Program-made: the position numbers and the translations under genes
Shown: one piece after another, positions 61,572 through 64,000 of the stretch
How the letters are laid out: the number at the start of each line of letters is the position of its first letter
Numbering within the stretch: position 1 is the first letter of the stretch
The notes under the pieces: generated by a model
Told to the model about the DNA's origin: nothing
Seen by the model: only the letters and a program-made list of their open reading frames with translations
Database searches by the model: none
From: Xanthomonas sp. 10-10
GTDB lineage: Bacteria > Pseudomonadota > Gammaproteobacteria > Xanthomonadales > Xanthomonadaceae
Length of the DNA stretch: 64,000 bases
Direction: 5' to 3'
Assembly: GCF_040182365.1 (NCBI RefSeq)
Contig: NZ_CP144460.1
Location: forward strand, 620,001-684,000

Positions 61572-64000
61572 CAATGCTGCTCCGCGGTGCGTGTCGAACG
61601 TTGGGTGGGATCGATCTCGCCGCGCTGCGAACTGCGCGTACGCGAGGGCTTGATCGTGCCCATCATCGACAGCATCAACATCGCCGCACCGAACACCACC
61701 AGATACACCCCGATATCGAACCCCAATGCGCTGGCCAGTTCCAGATCGCCCAGCAGCGGCAGCGGAATCTCCACATGCCCGCTGCTCAGGAACGGCAACC
61801 CGAACAGCAGCGAGCCGGCACCGCTGAGCAGCGCGCACAACAGGCCGATGCCGATCAGCCGGATGTAGTCGAAGCCGAAGCGCGATTCCACCGACGCGGT
61901 GCCCTGGATCACGTACTGCATCAGCAACGGCACCGCCAGCACCAGCCCGGCGATGAAGCCGCCACCGGGCGCGTTGTGACCGCGCAGGAACAGGAACAGG
62001 GACACGGTCAGCGTCAGCGGGAACATGATCTGCGCCAGATCCGCCGGCACCGGCAACCGGATCGGCGGCCCGGGCATGCTGCGTTCCGGTGCCATGCGCG
62101 AGCGTCGCAACAGCGCATGCACCACCAACCCGGCAATCGCGAACACCGTGATCTCGCCAAACGTATCGAAACCGCGGAAATCCACCAGGATCACGTTGAC
62201 CACGTTGCGCCCATACGCCTCGGGCAACGCGCGCTGCAGCAGTTCGCCGGCAACGGTATGGCTGGACTGCGTCATCAAGGTGTACGACAGCGCGGCCAGT
62301 CCGGCGCCACCGGCGATCGCAAGGCAGGCGTCGCGGATCTTGCGCAGCCGCGCGCGCTCGGGCAGCGAGCGTTCGGGCAGGTAGTTCATCGCCAGCAGCA
62401 TCAGCACCAGTGTCACCATCTCCACCAGCAGCTGCGTCAGCGCCAGGTCCGGCGCCGACAGGAACACGAAGGTCAGGCTGACCGCCAGCCCGGTGCCGCC
62501 GAGCACCAGCACCGCCAGCAGGCGCTGCCTGTACAGGAACAGGCTGCCCAGCGCACAGGCGATCATCAGCAGCCAGACCGTCCAGCCCAGCAGCGGCATC
62601 GGCGTGGGTGCCGGCCAGGCCGGCAGCGCGCCGCCCTGCAGGAACGGCACCAGCGCCACCACCACCGCGCTCAGCACCAGCAACATCAGCATGCGCTGCA
62701 GATTGCCGTTGGTGATCGCGTCGGTCATGTGCGTGGTGGCGCTAAACAGCGCACGCAGGTTCCAGTGGAACATGGCCTTGCCGGGCGAGCGGTTCTGCAC
62801 CGCATACAGGTCCAGCAGGCGGCGGATCGCCATGTACAGCAGCGTGCCGCCGATCATGCCGGCCACGCTCATTGCCAACGGCCAGTTCAAGCCGTGCCAC
62901 AGCGCCAGACTGTAGTCGGGCAATCGATCGCCAAGAATCGCGCCCGCTCCGGCGCGCAGCACCGGCGCCACCGTCCATGCCGGCACGATGCCGACCGCCA
63001 GGCAGATCAGCACCAGCACTTCCACCGGGATCTTCATCCAGCGCGGCGGCTCGTGCGGTGTGGTTTCCAGATCGCGTGGGCCGTCGCCGAAGAAGGTGTC
63101 GTGTACAAACCGCAGGCTGTAAGCCACCCCGAGCAGGCCCGCCAGCAACGCGGCGATGCTCGCCAGGATGCGCATCAGTTCCGGCGCCTGGGTCTCCAGC
63201 GCCACCGCAAAGAACATTTCCTTGGACAGGAAGCCATTGAGCAGCGGAATGCCCGCCATCGCCAACGATGCGATGATCGCCAATGCACTGGTAAACGGCA
63301 TCAGCCGGCGCAGATTGCCCAGCCTGCGCATGTCGCGCGTACCGGTCTCGTGGTCGATGATGCCCGCAGCCATGAACAATGACGCCTTGAACACGGCGTG
63401 GTTGAGGATGTGGAACACGCCCGCCACCACCGCCATCGGCGTCGACAGGCCGAACAGCATCGTGATCAGGCCAAGATGCGAGATGGTGGAGTACGCCAGT
63501 ACGCCCTTGAGGTCGTGCTGGAAGATCGCATGCCACGCGCCCAGCAACAGCGTGATCGCGCCGATGCTGGTGACGGTGTAAAAAAACAGGTCGGTGCCGG
63601 CCAGTGCGGGGTGCAGGCGCGCCAGCAAAAACACCCCGGCCTTCACCATCGTGGCCGAGTGCAGGTACGCCGACACCGGCGTGGGCGCGGCCATCGCCTG
63701 CGGCAACCAGAAGTGAAACGGAAACTGCGCGCTCTTGGTAAAGATGCCCAACAGCACCAATCCCAGTGCATACGGATACAGCGGGCTGGCGCGGATCACA
63801 TCGCCGGCGGCCAGCACGGCATCCAGCTGAAAACTGCCGACGATGCGGCCGAGCATCAGCACCCCGCCCAGCAGCGCCAGACCACCGCCAGCAGTCAGCA
63901 CGAATGCCATGCGTGCGCCTTCGCGTGCATCCTTGCGGTGCGACCAGAACCCGATCAGCAGGAACGAGCTGATGCTGGTGAGCTCCCAGAACACCATCAG
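61571..64000 (-). CDS. phaAB: Cation antiporter subunit A/B fusion (PhaAB/MnhA-B), partial at the right edge
   Basis: First gene of the operon as far as visible; its 5' end lies beyond base 64000, so roughly the first 130 residues are missing. The 809 residues present include the NuoL-like part (VFWELTSISSFLLIGFW, SAQFPFHFWLPQAMAAPTPV with the conserved Lys just before, SYLHSATMVKAGVFLLARLH), a linker, and then the MnhB-like end (VNVILVDFRGFDTFGEITV, GFIAGLVLAVPLLMQYVIQG). Fusion of A and B in one chain is usual for the Pha type in Gram-negatives. The whole complex exchanges Na+ or K+ for protons. Confidence 0.93.
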   Translation of the reverse strand: MMVFWELTSISSFLLIGFWSHRKDAREGARMAFVLTAGGGLALLGGVLMLGRIVGSFQLDAVLAAGDVIRASPLYPYALGLVLLGIFTKSAQFPFHFWLPQAMAAPTPVSAYLHSATMVKAGVFLLARLHPALAGTDLFFYTVTSIGAITLLLGAWHAIFQHDLKGVLAYSTISHLGLITMLFGLSTPMAVVAGVFHILNHAVFKASLFMAAGIIDHETGTRDMRRLGNLRRLMPFTSALAIIASLAMAGIPLLNGFLSKEMFFAVALETQAPELMRILASIAALLAGLLGVAYSLRFVHDTFFGDGPRDLETTPHEPPRWMKIPVEVLVLICLAVGIVPAWTVAPVLRAGAGAILGDRLPDYSLALWHGLNWPLAMSVAGMIGGTLLYMAIRRLLDLYAVQNRSPGKAMFHWNLRALFSATTHMTDAITNGNLQRMLMLLVLSAVVVALVPFLQGGALPAWPAPTPMPLLGWTVWLLMIACALGSLFLYRQRLLAVLVLGGTGLAVSLTFVFLSAPDLALTQLLVEMVTLVLMLLAMNYLPERSLPERARLRKIRDACLAIAGGAGLAALSYTLMTQSSHTVAGELLQRALPEAYGRNVVNVILVDFRGFDTFGEITVFAIAGLVVHALLRRSRMAPERSMPGPPIRLPVPADLAQIMFPLTLTVSLFLFLRGHNAPGGGFIAGLVLAVPLLMQYVIQGTASVESRFGFDYIRLIGIGLLCALLSGAGSLLFGLPFLSSGHVEIPLPLLGDLELASALGFDIGVYLVVFGAAMLMLSMMGTIKPSRTRSSQRGEIDPTQRSTRTAEQH

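Overview
The window reads as a chromosomal segment of a Xanthomonas species. It is GC-rich, and its tryptophan 2,3-dioxygenase matches the well-studied X. campestris enzyme almost throughout as I remember that sequence, with a few differences. The IS element resembles the Xanthomonas IS1404 type, and the glycogen/trehalose operon and the short palindromic repeats scattered between genes fit the same genus. I would not name a species without a search.

Layout. (1) 1-7.1 kb is an accessory island. It has a complete secreted Rhs/YD-repeat protein, a displaced and rearranged second Rhs module, and a third Rhs scrap cut by an IS3-family element. The first two Rhs tips are AT-richer or foreign-looking, carry an HExxH zinc-peptidase signature, and are followed by an overlapping small lipoprotein gene (candidate immunity). 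(2) 7.1-22.5 kb has a diguanylate cyclase and then a tightly coupled alpha-glucan operon (glgA-glgB-treZ-malQ-treY, a DUF2934 gene, glgX, an NAD(P)-binding protein). Together these make, debranch and remodel glycogen and convert it to trehalose. (3) 22.5-27.7 kb has a tandem array built from a palindrome and copies of the end of an SDR gene, then an FAD-binding protein and two VirK-like paralogues. (4) 28-34.5 kb is an RND efflux system split around a TetR gene, with the same spaced inverted repeat in both intergenic gaps. (5) 34.6-39.4 kb holds two SDR genes, an HxlR regulator, a DUF6172 protein and a DEAD-box helicase. (6) 40.2-44.4 kb is a branched-chain 2-oxoacid dehydrogenase operon (E1alpha, E1beta, an SH3-like protein, E2). 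The E2 linker contains translated repeat DNA. (7) 44.5-48.1 kb is a large secreted nuclease. (8) 48.7-56.4 kb carries aromatic amino-acid catabolism (kynA, hppD with a divergent MarR gene, hmgA), a peptide transporter, a thioredoxin-like lipoprotein and a DUF559 nuclease gene framed by inverted repeats. (9) 56.7-64 kb has two uncharacterised genes and a Pha/Mrp-type cation antiporter operon that runs off the right edge.

Most interesting are the DUF559 nuclease unit with a nuclease-less solo copy of its arm elsewhere, the paired Rhs-tip/lipoprotein cassettes, the 195-bp array that copies a gene end, and the repeat-derived linker in the E2 enzyme. All functional statements come from reading the sequence and from family knowledge. 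No database search was run.
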